From the NCBI GenBank assembly GCA_024291935.2, contig JAGTYA010000026.1:7234001-7298000 (forward strand): DNA of 64,000 nt, given 5' to 3'. A model generated the notes under the pieces. The model was not told the origin of the DNA. It saw only the letters and a list, made by a program, of their open reading frames with translations, and did no database searches. The stretch comes from Okapia johnstoni (lineage: Eukaryota; Chordata; Mammalia; Artiodactyla; Giraffidae). Below, in pieces: positions 46,945 to 58,129 of this stretch; positions within the stretch are counted from its first letter, which is position 1, and each line of letters starts with the position of its first letter. A program made the position numbers and the translations under genes.

Positions 46945-47225
46945 TTTAGTAAAATACAAACTTGTATATTAACTAATATATGTGGAATCTAGAAAAGTGC
47001 TATAGATAGTCTTATTTGCAAAACAGAAATAGAGACACAGATGTAGAGAACAAATGTATGGACATCAAGAGGAGAAGCGGGGGACGGGGTGAATTGAAAG
47101 ATTGGAATGACACATAAACACTATTGACACTATGTATAAAATAAGTAGCTAATGAGAACCTACTGCCTCAGTGCTCTGTGATGACATAAATGGGAAAGAA
47201 ACCCCAAAAAGAGGGCATATATGTA
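46945..47225 (+). mobile_element. Ruminant L1 3' UTR fragment
   Basis: TATATTAACTAATATATGTGGAATCTAG... and CAAAACAGAAATAGAGACACAG, the L1-BT-type 3' UTR. Confidence 0.82.
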
Positions 47226-47227
47226 TA

Positions 47228-47440
47228 CATGGGCTTCCCAGGTGGCTCAGTGGTAAAGAATCTGCCTGCCATGCAGGAGATGTAGGAGACACAGGTTCGA
47301 TCCCTGGGTCGTGAAGATCCCTTGGAGGAGGAAATAGCAACTCACTCCAGTATTCTTGCCTGGAAAATTCCATGAACAGAGGAACCTAGTGGGCTACAGT
47401 CCATGGGGTCACAAAGAGTCAGATACGACTGAGCTACTGC
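47228..47440 (+). repeat. Bov-tA SINE
   Basis: GGGCTTCCCAGGTGGCTCAGTGG to GTCACAAAGAGTCAGATACGACTG, nested in the L1 3' sequence that resumes after it. Confidence 0.9.
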
Positions 47441-47482
47441 ACACGTTCGCATATGTATATGTATAGCTGATTCACTTTGCTG

Positions 47483-47630
47483 TAGAGTAGAGGATGAGAT
47501 GGTTAGTTAGCATCATTGACTCGGTGGACATGAATCTGAGCAAACTCTGGGAGATAGTGAAGGACAGGGAAGTCTGGTGTGCTGCAGTCCATGGGGTCCC
47601 AAAGAGTCACACATGACTTAGTGACTGAAC
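47483..47630 (+). mobile_element. BovB LINE tail fragment
   Basis: TAGAGGATGAGATGGTTAG to GTCCCAAAGAGTCACACATGAC, the last 150 bp of BovB. Confidence 0.85.
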
Positions 47631-47671
47631 AACAACAGCAATAGAAACTAACACGGCATTGTAAAGCAACT

Positions 47672-47890
47672 ATGTTGTTGTTTAGTTGCTAAGTGATGTC
47701 CGGCTCTTTTGCGATCCCCTGGACTGTAGCCTACCCGGCTCCTCTGTCCATCGGATTTTCCAGGCAAAAATACTGGAGTGGATTGCCATTTCCTTCTCCA
47801 GAGAATCTTCCCTACCCAGGGATCAAACCCGAGTCTCCTGCATTGAATGCAGGCAGATTCTTTACCACCGAGCCACCAAGGAAGTCAAAG
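47672..47890 (-). repeat. Bov-tA SINE
   Basis: TGTTGTTGTTTAGTTGCTAAG to TTTACCACCGAGCCACCAAGG. Confidence 0.9.
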
Positions 47891-47894
47891 CAAC

Positions 47895-48532
47895 TATACT
47901 CCAATAAAAATTAAAAAAAAACAAGTAAAACACACATTTTTACACTATAGCACTTATTTGATCACTGTCTGTAATCACCTCGCTTCCTTATTTACTTATT
48001 TCTCATATGGTTTCCCTACCAGGTCACTTCCTTCAGAATAAGAAGAGCCTTGTCAGCCTTATCAGCTCCCAGACCCTCTGTGCTGACTCAGAGCCTGCTG
48101 TGTATGCATGTTGCTTGCATTTGGATGAATGAATGGCATATAAGGCCCTTACAAATCTCTCCAAGAGCACCCCAACCATACCTTCCATCACCATCCTCCA
48201 GCTACAGCAGCTTCTTTCAGTTCTCCTGTCAACTCTGTCCTTCCCCACTCCACCCCCTGTTGCCCCAGGACCCTCATACATGCTGTCCCTCCCAAAAGGA
48301 CGATGTGTCCTTCCTTCTGGGGGGATGCTGCTCCATACTCCATGTATGCTTACCCATGTGGTTTGCTTCAGTCAGTGGAATTTGAGCAGAAATGGTTTAT
48401 GCCACATCTCAGTAGAAGCTTTAAGAGCTCCAAGGTGGTTCTGCCCTTCCTCTTTTCCATCTGCCCTGGGTCAAGTGTACCCCCAGGTAGTAGTAGCCTC
48501 TCTACTTGGGGTCTAGAATGAAGACAACATGG
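47895..48532. other. No gene seen; possible ancient L2/MIR remnants
   Basis: Text around 48010-48270 (CTCCAAGAGCACCCCAACC; CTCTGTCCTTCCCCACTCC) loosely recalls L2. No exon supported. Confidence 0.35.
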
Positions 48533-48655
48533 GGACTTCCCTGGTGGTCCAGTGGTTAAGATTTGGTGCTTCCACTGCAGGGGTCTCAGGTTCAATCCCT
48601 TGTCAGGGAACTAAGACCCCACATGCCATGTGTCATGCCAAAAAAACCCCAAAGC
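48533..48655 (+). repeat. CHR-like SINE
   Basis: GGGACTTCCCTGGTGGTCCAGTGG, GGTTCAATCCCTTGTCAGGG, then GCCAAAAAAACC. Confidence 0.9.
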
Positions 48656-48659
48656 ACAC

Positions 48660-48905
48660 ACATTCAAGCGAAACAGTAAAGGATGTGTAATATGAATAAG
48701 AAATAAACTTTTTGAAAAACACTAAAGGAAATTCTCTAGGCAGGAAACACAAGAGAAGAAAAAGACCTACAGAAAATGAACCCAAAACAGTTAAGAAAAT
48801 GGTAATAGGATCATACATATCAATAATTACTTTAAATGTAAATGGATTTAATACACCAACCAAAAGACAGACTGGCTGGGTGGATGAAAACGTGCATGTA
48901 TGCAC
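48660..48905 (+). mobile_element. L1 fragment across the ORF1-ORF2 region
   Basis: The open text SYISIITLNVNGFNTPTKRQ (about 48810-48870) matches the start of L1 ORF2. Confidence 0.8.
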
Positions 48906-50190
48906 CTCCGTTTACCACAGCACTCTGCTTGACCCCCCAGATTGTATGTAATATTTTATATTGTTAGGTTAATCATGTTCCCAATATGGCTTGCAACTGT
49001 AATTATCTTTTATTTTTTTGTCTGGCTACTGATTGTGAAAACTTATAAACACCTTTTACTATTATGATTATGTAACTGTATCATGATTGGTCAATAGAAA
49101 AATAATAGAATTCTATATCACCAAAACTACCATTTAATAGAAAAACCTGTAATCACTTTTAAAAATCCAGATGCATATAAAAATTATCTTGGAATTTTTT
49201 GAAAAATACAAATTCTCAGGTATTGCTTTTTTCCTCCAAAGTTCCAAATGTGTTTCTAATGAGCAGCTATGTTTAAAAACAACTGGACTATGTGAGGATC
49301 TTTTACTTTTACCTACTTTGTTGCACTTTTTCTATTTTATATTCACTGCTCCCATTTCATTTAGTTTATGTTTTCCATTTCTCCATCTCTTTTTCTTTTT
49401 ATGTTCTTTCTCAAGCCTTTATCAAGTGTGGTAGAAAAGCTTTTGATACATTATAAATCTATTTTCTTAATTAGAAATCTAGAAATTAATTTTTAATTAA
49501 AAATTTTAATTAGGCAAAAACTCATGTTTTCTAAAATATATGTATTACACATATATATTAAATTTAAAAAATTTATGACATTTTGATTCCACTTGTTTGA
49601 CTTAGTATGAACAGAATGCTAGATTTCTAATTAAAAAAATAGATATGCAACAAGCAACAAAGGTTTAATGTACAGGGAACTATAGCCGATATCTTATAAT
49701 AACCTGTAATGGGAAATAATCTGAAAAATAATATGTATGCATGTGTATAACTGAATCACCTTGCTGTACACCTGAAACATGGTAAGCCAACTGTACTTCA
49801 GTAAAATATATATATTAGAAAAAAAGGAAAAAGGACATATGTCTAACTAAATCACTTTGCTGTACAGTGAAACATTGTAAATCAACTCTAATTCAATTTC
49901 TTTTAAAAGGAGACTCCTTACTGTAACTCCAACTAAAAATCGTAATTTGTCTACTAAAAAAAACTTGTAATATATAGTGGAACTGTATGTGACCTTGTTC
50001 TGTATGTTCCAAGTCTCCTTTAAATGTGTTATCATACTTTCATATTTAAAAAAAAATGAAAGAGCAAAAAGGAGACTCTTGTTAAACATTTCCTCTAATT
50101 CCTCTTTTAAAAAATAGAAAAGAAAAACTTCTGTTTTGAAAGCCACTGAGATTTTGGATATCATTGATATCAAATAATTATTGATATTAC
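48906..50190. repeat. A/T-rich intergenic, L1 3' tail at about 49640-49910
   Basis: 49640-49910 contains duplicated L1 3' phrases (ACCTTGCTGTACACCTGAAAC; CACTTTGCTGTACAG). The remainder is low-complexity A/T-rich without recognisable genes. Confidence 0.55.
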
Positions 50191-50194
50191 TGTG

Positions 50195-50635
50195 TTGGAT
50201 TTCTATTTACTGCCCTAACAAATTATCACAAACTCAGTGACTTAAAATAATGTGAATCTATCATCTTCTAGTTCTGGAGGCCAGAAGTCCAAACTGGGTC
50301 TCAGTCTGCTAAAATCAAGTTGGCACGGTTTAATTCCTTCTGGTGGCCAGCCTCATTCCTTGGCATCTGACTTTCAGCTTCCTTCCTCCTCTTCAAAGAC
50401 AGTAGCATAGCTTCTACTAACTCTGATTCTTCTTCCACTTTTTTTTCCTCTTCCACTATTAAGGACCCTTGTGATTACATCAGGTCCATGTGAATAATCC
50501 AGGATAATCTCCCCATCTCAAGATCCTTAATCACATCTGTGAAGTCCCTTTTGCCATGTCACATAATATGTTCATGGGTTCCATGAATTGGGATGGGTAC
50601 ATATTTGGGAGGTCATTATTCTGCCTACCACATTT
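50195..50635 (-). mobile_element. MLT1-type LTR (ERVL-MaLR), reverse orientation
   Basis: ACTGCCCTAACAAATTATCACAAACTC, TTCTAGTTCTGGAGGCCAGAAGTCC and CCAGGATAATCTCCCCATCTC are the reverse complement of MaLR LTR wording. Ancient and diverged, no internal genes. Confidence 0.8.
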
Positions 50636-50851
50636 ATCACAGCATAATTTCTACTAAGCTAACTAATATACTGTTTATAAAATAATTGCGCTACAAGCTA
50701 GAGGCATACATCCGTTTATTGCATTTTGCTTTATTGTGCTTCACAGATACTGCATGTTTTACAAATTAAAGGTTTGTGATAACTGTCAGCAAGAGCAATC
50801 AATAAACAATCTATAGTAGGAATAGAAAAGAGGCTTTTTTGTTTGTTTGTT

Positions 50852-50972
50852 CTTGGTTCTTTTCTGTTTTGGCTGCACTGCTCAGCTTGTGGGACCTTAG
50901 TTACAGGATTTTAATGCCTCTGGTGGTGGAAGCCTGGAGTTCTAACCACTGGACCACCAGGGAATTCCCTAG
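50852..50972 (-). repeat. CHR-like SINE
   Basis: TTCTTTTCTGTTTTGGCTGCAC ... TCTAACCACTGGACCACCAGGGAATTCCC. Confidence 0.85.
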
Positions 50973-51352
50973 AAAAGCGTTTTATTTGAACTGAGCTGAA
51001 GACTGTGGCCTGGAAGCCAGCTTTCCAGATTACTCTGAGGAACTACTCCAGAGGAGCAGGGTTTTCAGCACAGTTTTATAACTCGACAGAACAAAGAACA
51101 TTAAACAAATCAGAAAGACATTCCTTCAAGGTTTTGAAAAATGGACCATAGAGAACGCAAACCAAAACTGTAATGAGACATCACCTCACACCAGTCAAAA
51201 CAGCTATCGTCAAAAAATCTGCAGACAACAAACGCTGGAGTGGGTGTGGAGAGAAGGGAAACCTCCTACACTGTCGGTGGGAATGTAAATTGGTACAGCC
51301 GTTATGGAGAACAGTATGCAGATTTCTTAAAAAATTGAAATTAGAGCTATCA

Positions 51353-51467
51353 ACGGCAACCCACTCCAGTATTCTTGCCTGGAGAATCCCATGGGCAGAG
51401 GAGCCTGATGGGCTACAGTCCGTGGGGTCACAAAGAGTCGGACATGACTGAGTGACTAACACTAACA
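51353..51467 (+). repeat. BOV-A2-type single unit, nested in L1
   Basis: GGCAACCCACTCCAGTATTC to GTCGGACATGACTGAGTGAC. AGAGCTA flanks both sides, matching the interrupted L1 text. Confidence 0.85.
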
Positions 51468-51642
51468 GAGCTACCTTACGATCCAGCAGTCCCACTCCTG
51501 GGCAAATACCTGGAGAAAAACATGGTCCCAAAGGATACATGCACCCCAGTGTTCACTGTTTACAATAGCCAAGACATGCACCAACCTGAATGCTCATCAG
51601 CAGAGGAATGGATAAAGATGTCGTACATAGATACAACGGAAG

Positions 51643-51818
51643 GTTGAAAGTGAAAGTTGCTCAGTCCTGTCCGACTCTTTGCGACCCCATGGTCTATACA
51701 ACCCATGGAATTCTCCAGGCCAGAATACTGGAGTGGGTAGCCTTTCCCTTCTCCAGGGGATCTTCCCAACCCAGGGATCGAGCTCAGGTCTCTCGAATTG
51801 CAGCTGGATTCTTGAGAA
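51643..51818 (-). repeat. Bov-tA SINE, nested in L1
   Basis: GTTGAAAGTGAAAGTTGCTCAG to GTCTCTCGAATTGCAGCTGGATTC; tRNA head truncated. Confidence 0.88.
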
Positions 51819-52290
51819 GTAATGGAATGTTACTCAGACATTAAAAAGAATGAAATAATGCCATTTGCATAAACATGGATGGACCCAAAGATCGTCATAC
51901 TGAGCGAAGTAAGTCAGTGAAAGAAAACTACCATATGGCATCACTTATATGCAGCATCTAAAAAGAAATGAACTTATTTACAAAATGAAAATAGCCTCAC
52001 AGACTTAGAGAACCAAACTATGGTTACCAAGGGGGAAGGGTCAGGGGGAGGAATAGTTAGAGAATTTGAGATTGACATGTACACACTGCTGTATTTAAAA
52101 CAGATAACCAACAAGGACCTACTGTATAGCACAGTGAACTCTGCTCAATACTATGTAACAAATGGGAAAAGAATTTGAAATAGATGCATGCATATGCATA
52201 ACTGAATCAGTTTGCTGTATACTTGAAACTATCACAACATTGTTAATCAACTATGCTCCAACATAAAACAGAAAGTTAAACAAACAAGAA

Positions 52291-52689
52291 AACAGACCAG
52301 CAAGTACCCAGCGAGTCAGTATGGCTTTGGCACCTGAGAAGTGGTCTTAAACAAAAGAGGACCAGCATTGGTGTCCCAGGAAGCATTTAATCTTTACTTT
52401 TAACATGGATATTCTTTACTTCTGGTCATCACATCTTTTTATTTAATAATTAAAGCAGCTAACTGTTGTATAAGCCAGAATGATTTTCCCACAGCTCAAT
52501 ATGTGAACATTTCTTTTATCACAACCATATGTTGAGCTAATCTATTGGCATCATTTTTCCAACAGCATTTGCTCACTCTGTGGTTTTGTGTCACATTTTG
52601 GTAATTCTTCCACAATTTCTAACTTTTTCATTTTTATTATATTTATTATGGTGATGTTACTATTGCAAAAAGATCATGACCCTTCACTA
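52291..52689. other. No gene seen
   Basis: A/T-rich intergenic sequence. TTGAGCTAATCTATTGGCATC is not assignable to a family by eye. Confidence 0.4.
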
Positions 52690-53027
52690 ATTTTATTTAT
52701 ATATTTTTGGCTGTGCTGGGTCTTCACTGCTGTGTGGGCTTTCTCTAGCTGCAGAGAGTGGGGGCTATTCTTTGTTGTAGTGTGCGGGCTTCTCATTGCA
52801 CTGGCTTCTCTTGTTGTGGAGCACGGGCTCTAGGTGCCAGGGCTTCAGTAGCTATGGCATGTGGACCCAATAGTTTTGATTCCCAAGCTCTATAGCACAG
52901 GCTCAGTAGTTGTGGACACAGGTTTAGTTGCTCCACAGCATGTAGGATCTTCCTAGACCAGGCATTGAACCTGTGTCTCCCGCAGCGGCAGGTAGATTCT
53001 TTACCACTGAGCCACTAGGGAAGCCCT
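52690..53027 (-). repeat. CHR-like SINE, long form
   Basis: TATATATTTTTGGCTGTGCTGGG ... TTTACCACTGAGCCACTAGGGAAGCCC. Confidence 0.85.
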
Positions 53028-53290
53028 GATCATGACTCCTCATGATCCATCATCATGGAGGCTCAGATGATGGTTACCATTTTTAAGCAACAAAATATTT
53101 TTAAATTAAGGTATGTACATGGTTTTTTTTGACATAATGCTATTGCACACTTAATAGACTATAATGGAGTGTAAACAACTTTTATATGCACTGGAAACCA
53201 AAAAATTTGTGACCTTGCTTTATTGCAATATTGTTTTGTTGTAGTAGTCTGAAAGTGAACACACAATAACTCTGAGATATACCTGTATTT
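53028..53290. repeat. Intergenic sequence receiving the LYPD1 retrocopy
   Basis: TATTTTTAAATTAAGG... and CAATAACTCTGAGATATACCTGTATTT resemble decayed LINE sequence; it resumes after 55891. Confidence 0.4.
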
Positions 53291-53453
53291 ATAAAAGATA
53301 TACAAAAAACAGGGCGGCGGCGGTCGCCTCGGCGGCAGCAGAGCGGGCCCCAGCAGCCTCGGCAGCCACAGCCGCTGCGGCCCGGACAGCCTCCGCCGCG
53401 GTCGCAGCTTCTGATGCGCCTGCTCGCTCCCGGCCCCGCGGCTCCAGGAGGAT

Positions 53454-53771
53454 GTGGGTCCTCGGCGTCGCAGCAACTTTTTGCGGATTGTTTTTTTGCT
53501 TCAAGGCTTTGCGTTGCAAATTCAGTGTTACCAGTGTGAAGAATTCCAGCTGAATAACGACTGCTCGTCCCCCGAGTTCATTGTGAATTGCACGGTGAAC
53601 GTTCAAGACATGTGTCAGAAAGAAGTGATGGAGCAAAGCGCAGGAATCATGTACCGCAAGTCGTGTGCGTCGTCGGCAGCCTGCCTCATCGCCTCGGCTG
53701 GGTACCAATCCTTCTGTTCTCCAGGGAAACTGAACTCGAGGAATTGCTGCGCTGGGAAGCCAGGAAGATGA
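53454..53771 (+). pseudogene. LYPD1: Residual LYPD1 Ly6-domain reading frame, truncated
   Basis: A 105-codon open frame carries most of the LYPD1 Ly6 domain from ALQIQCYQCEEF to SPGKLNS, then a foreign [10 protein letters not shown] before TGA. Its ATG is out of frame with the native LYPD1 start, so the signal peptide is disrupted, and the last cysteines and GPI-attachment region are missing. Confidence 0.85.
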
Positions 53772-53943
53772 GGGGGCGGCGCGCGGAGCGGGCGCTGTCC
53801 ATGGTGGAGGCCACGTGGGCACGCAGGTGCTTCTCCTGGTTGGCGTGCGGCAGCGTCAGGCGGCAGCGCAGCACCTGCCCGAACACGCTTCGGAACTGCT
53901 GCGAGGACACGTTGTACAGAAGCGGGTTGACAACAGAGCTCAG
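53739..53943 (-). pseudogene. GPR39: GPR39 exon fragment (antisense within the LYPD1 retrocopy)
   Basis: The minus strand encodes the end of TM7 and the cytoplasmic tail of GPR39: [20 protein letters not shown], then [20 protein letters not shown]. The segment stops abruptly on both sides: at 53943/53944 where GPR39 should continue FYL upstream of SS, and at about 53739 in the distal tail. Confidence 0.85.
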
Positions 53944-54319
53944 TCTTTGACAGAGAAAAAAAGATGCTGTGTGATACTTGCTGTCACACAGTATTTATCC
54001 ACAGTGGCCAAAAGCATCAGTAAAACAGCAGACGAAGATCAGGCACCTGCAGAGCACGTGCTCTCATCTCTTTAGGCGCCAAGACACCAAATGAAATTAC
54101 AGAGAAGCGATTGTTGGCAATGACCCCTCCTTGCCTCTGATCAATAGTAAATATTTCATTAATGTTCCAGGAAAAACAGCCATCTTTACCCATCTGGGGT
54201 TGGCCCTCCCACACACACTCAGTCTGCTTCTGCCAACCAGCTGAGACACCGATCTCACTCTCTGACTTTGACTCCAAGAGCCCAAACCAGTACCAACCTT
54301 GATTTAGTCTCTAACCTCC

Positions 54320-54536
54320 AAGACAAGCTATGAGGGCTTCCCTTGTGGCTCAGCTGGTAAAGAATCCGCCCACCATGCAGGAAACCTGGGTTCGATCCCT
54401 GGGTTGGGAAGATCCCCTGGAGAAGGGAAAGGCTACCCACTCCAGTATTCTGGCCTGGAGAATTCCATGGACTGTATAGTCCATGGGGTTGCAAAGAGTT
54501 GGACATGACTGAGCGACTTTCACTTTCTAAGACAAG
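54320..54536 (+). repeat. Bov-tA SINE inside the LYPD1 retrocopy
   Basis: GGGCTTCCCTTGTGGCTCAGCTGG to GTTGGACATGACTGAGCGAC (about 54333-54526), flanked by AAGACAAG at 54320-54327 and 54529-54536. It was either part of the copied transcript or a later insertion. Confidence 0.88.
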
Positions 54537-55823
54537 AGTTTCTCAAAGAGGAGGTTCCTAGAACAGCAGCATCAGCCTCGCCTAGGAACTTGTGAGAGCT
54601 GTACAAGCCAGACCTGCGGAATCAGAGACTTGGGGGCAAGAATCCACTGGCTGATGCTGATACTCAAATTTGAGAACTGCTGGCCTAAGAGAAGCAGAAA
54701 TTGAAGCAGAATGTGGATTGTGGGCACTTGTGTGGCCCCTTCGCTGGTACAGACTTGCCTTTGAAGCATCACATTTGAATGAGTGGAACTCTGAGCTGGC
54801 AGTACCTCAGAAATCCCTCCCTCTGGTTCCTCCCCTTCCTTCTCCTCACTCCTTTCCTTTCCCCCTCTTAACTTACACATGTCTCCAGTAAGAAAATCAC
54901 CTCTCCTTTCTCTTCCCTCTGCTTCTTTCCCCCTCCCCCACTCCATCTTTCCCCAAGATCACAGTAACTAAGCCATATCCAGCCTTGCTTATGTCACTGG
55001 CACACACCTCGTCCATTTTTCTCCCACAGCTTTGAGATCAGGACTGCATCACCTGCAGGCAAGTCCCTTAATAGCTAACAGGTGGCTTCCTGGAAGGATG
55101 GTCACCATTCTTTGCTGTTTGCCAAAGGAAGCGGGGGGGGGGGCTTTGGAAGCAGATGGGGTGTGAGGAACACAGGTGATGGCTGTGCACTGGACACCCC
55201 CACGTGAAGAGCTACTCCCTGTTCTGTGTCCTCTGACCCTGCCGGGACTTGCCTGGACACCTCACAGTCACATTTCCCATGAGCTGTCAGCTTAAAGACC
55301 TTCATTTAAAAACTCTGATCTGCCACCTTTTCTCCTTCCCATTGAGAAATGGTCTTTGGGAGAAGCTAGAAGAGCTGTTGGGATTTGGTTTTCAGAGAAG
55401 AGGGCAGGTCACAGCTTTAAAGTAATGTAGAGGCCACAGATGGCTGCTTCTGTCCATGAAGACAGATGGTCTGATGTCCTGTCCCTGCCCTAGCTGTCTG
55501 ATGAAGCCCAGGAAAAGATGATTCCCCCACCCCCAGTGTGGCTCCATCCACTATATAGAGGCCAGGGACCCAGATTCCAGATGGCCTGCAATTTGCTAAG
55601 CATGACATCCATCCCACTCTGCTCTGCAAGCTTCAGTATAAGAAGACAAACTATAAATCGCAGTAACAACATAAATATCAATATTTCTAAAACAAGCCCT
55701 CCTGTCTGGGAGCTGTAGGACACCCACTTGCACTCCAAGTAAGCAGCATTTAGGGTCGTCATCGTGGTTTAGTGCCTCTGTTCCTTTATGAATGCATGGT
55801 CAGTGATCAACTGGAATCTGTTA

Positions 55824-55869
55824 AATAAATATTTTTCTATGTGGGTCAAAAAAAAAAAAAAAAAAAAAA
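55824..55869 (+). terminator. Retrocopied polyadenylation signal and poly(A) tail
   Basis: AATAAA at 55824-55829, then 18 nt, then 22 uninterrupted A's, directly followed by the second target-site copy. Confidence 0.93.
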
Positions 55870-55891
55870 TAAAAGATATACAAAAAACAGG

Positions 55892-56102
55892 ATAGTTCTA
55901 AAAGATGGATGTAACACATTCAGAAGTAGAAGTGAAACCACTAGGTGGCGTTTCAGAGAGCTCTGAGGAGTTCTGATCCTTAATGTCTCAGTGCAGAAAG
56001 AATTTAGTGAGAGGTAGAGTGATAGATCAAAAGTGATTTATTACAATAGATGCTTGTGAGGCTTACAAGCAGGTAGGTGAGCATCTCACTGCCCTGAGTT
56101 CT
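55892..56102. other. Intergenic continuation after the retrocopy
   Basis: No recognisable feature; non-coding. Confidence 0.4.
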
Positions 56103-56930
56103 TCAGTTCAGTTCAGTTGCTTAGTCGTGTCCAGCTCTTTGCGACCTCATGGACTGTCGCATGCCAGGCTTCTCTGTCCTTGACCAACTCCCAAAGCTTG
56201 CTCAAACTCATGTCCATCGAGTCAGTGATGCCATCAAACCATCTCATCCTCTGTCCTCCCCTTCTCTCCTGTCTTCAATCTTTCCCAGCATCAGAGTCTT
56301 TTCGAATGAGTCAGTTCTCCCCATCAGGTAGCCAAAGTATAGGAGCTTCAGCTTCAGCATCAATCCTTCCAATGAATATTCAGGACTGATTTTCTTTAGG
56401 ATTGGCTGGTTTGATCTCTTTGCAGTCCAAGGGACTCCCAAGAATCTTCTCCAACACCACAGTTCAAAAGCATCAATTCTTTGGCGCTCAGCTTTCTTTA
56501 TAGTCCAACACTCACATCCATACATGACGGCTGGAAAAACCATAGCTTTTACTAGATGGACATTTGTTGGCAACATAATGTCTCTGCTTTTTAATATGCT
56601 GTCTATGTTGGTCGTAGCTTTCCTTCCAAGGAGCAAATGTCTTTTAATTTCATGGCGGCAGTCACCATCTGCAGTGATTTTGGAGCCCTAGAAAATAAAG
56701 TCTCTCACTGTTTCCGTTGTTTCCCCATCTATTTGCCATGAAGTGATGAGACTGTGTGTCATGATCTTCATTTTTTGAATGTTGAGCTTTAATCCAGCTT
56801 TTCACTCTCCTGTTTCACTTTCATCAAGAGGCTCTTTAGTTCTTCGCTTTCTGTCATAAGGGTGGTGTCCTCTGCGTATATGAGGTTATTGGTATTTCTT
56901 CTGACAATCTTGATTCCAGTACTTGGTGGG
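56103..56930 (-). mobile_element. BovB LINE fragment
   Basis: Minus strand: LGRKATTNIDSILKSRDIML, VMYGCECWTIKKAERQRIDA and [20 protein letters not shown]; it extends upstream toward the RT palm (to about 56930). Frames broken. Confidence 0.93.
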
Positions 56931-57636
56931 TTACATTTTTATAATCGAAGGAAAAGTGGAGAGGGAAAAAGATCACCTTCTTCTTCATTCTTGAATAGAC
57001 ATCATGCTTCCATCATCAGCTCCTTCTCCAGGTTGGGCAGGGGAGTTTTTTGTCCTTACATGGTCAAGCCAGGACTGTCATGGTGCAATGGAAAAATTAT
57101 TTTAGGTCTCAGTACAATTAAGTGTCTCCTTTCCACAAATTATCGTGTGTGTAGAGAGCATGTCCTAGGGACCATTAACTTATGAGTTCACTGGGCAGAA
57201 TGTGGGTCTCATGCCACCATTGTTCTATTGTTCTGAGGCATGTCTCATTCTTCTGTTGCATGGTTTTGTTGCTCAGCAAGCTTACTTGATTTTGTGGCTA
57301 AGCAAACCTGCTTTCTTGACTGATCATGAACTTATCGTGGTCTCTCAAAGCCCCTTAAAGTTTCTTCTCTGTTTACAATCCCGTAATGGGATTTCTAAGC
57401 TAACTATTTGATTATCCTACTTAATCTCTATTGGAAAGATGAAAAAAATATTAGGCAAATGTTTACTAAAGGCTGGAATAACTATATTAGAAAAAAATCA
57501 AAAAAAAAAAATTTCAGGTTAAAGAGGTTGCTTACTTAGCGACTTTTAAAATACACAACAATTTTAAATTTATTCTTAAAAATAAGATAACAAGCAATAA
57601 ATATACATATATATATGATTCTATTTTATATATTTG
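56931..57636. other. No gene seen
   Basis: A/T-rich intergenic sequence. 57180-57400 has short near-repeated phrases (CATTGTTCTATTGTTCTGAGGC) and no identified family. Confidence 0.4.
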
Positions 57637-58020
57637 TTGTTCAGTCACCAAGTCATGTGTGACTTTTTGCAACCCCATGGACTGCAGCACACCAGGCTTC
57701 CCTGTCCATCACCAACTCCCGGAGCTTGCTCAAACTCATATTCTTTGAGTCGGTGATGCCATCCAACCATCTCATCCTCTTGTCGTCCCCTTCTCCTCCT
57801 GCCCCCAATCCTCCCCAGCATTAGGGTCTTTTCCAATGAGTCAACTCTTCGCATCAGGTGGCCAAAGTATTGGAGTTTCAGCTTCAACATCAGTCCTTCC
57901 AATGAACAACCAGGACTGATCTCCTTTAGGATGAACTGGTTGGATCTCTTCGCAGTCCAAGGGACTCTCAAGAGTCTTCTCGAACACCACAGTCCAAAAG
58001 CATCAATTCTTCGGTGCTTG
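57637..58020 (-). mobile_element. BovB LINE 3' fragment
   Basis: TTTGTTGTTCAGTCACCAAGTCA to CATCAATTCTTCGGTGC, reverse complement of the BovB end. Confidence 0.92.
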
Positions 58021-58129
58021 TGGTTCTGTTCTATAGGATAGACTATACATATATACGACCACAAGGAAAAGCAGATTACGTCACAATCTTATTTGTAGAC
58101 TCCATGACACATGCAGGCAAAAAAATTTA

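Larger units (their letters stand above)
51140..52290 (+). mobile_element. Ruminant L1 3' end carrying two SINE insertions
   Basis: ATGAGACATCACCTCACACCAGTC, GGGAATGTAAATTGGTACAGCC and, after the SINEs, ATGGATGGACCCAAAGATCG ... GTTAATCAACTATGCTCCAAC. Confidence 0.88.
53291..55891 (+). pseudogene. LYPD1: Processed retrocopy of a LYPD1 transcript that includes sequence antisense to GPR39
   Basis: An intronless copy begins with a GC-rich 5' UTR and ATG TGG GTC CTC GGC (53452), the LYPD1 start. Two extra T's in the run at 53491-53497 shift the frame; the next frame then reads QCYQCEEFQLNNDCSSPEFI through [11 protein letters not shown] (to about 53738), the Ly6/uPAR-domain protein LYPD1. Instead of the normal C-terminus and GPI signal, it continues into about 205 nt whose minus strand reads the C-terminal region of GPR39 ([17 protein letters not shown]..., then [20 protein letters not shown]), then a further 1.9 kb, an AATAAA (55824-55829) and 22 A's (55848-55869). 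A 22-23-bp duplication flanks it (53291-53313; 55869-55891). All are hallmarks of LINE-mediated retrotransposition. It is not expected to make LYPD1. Confidence 0.92.

Noticed and set aside
53588..53950. 120-codon plus-strand frame inside the LYPD1 retrocopy
   Set aside because: Out-of-frame reading of LYPD1 and antisense GPR39 sequence.
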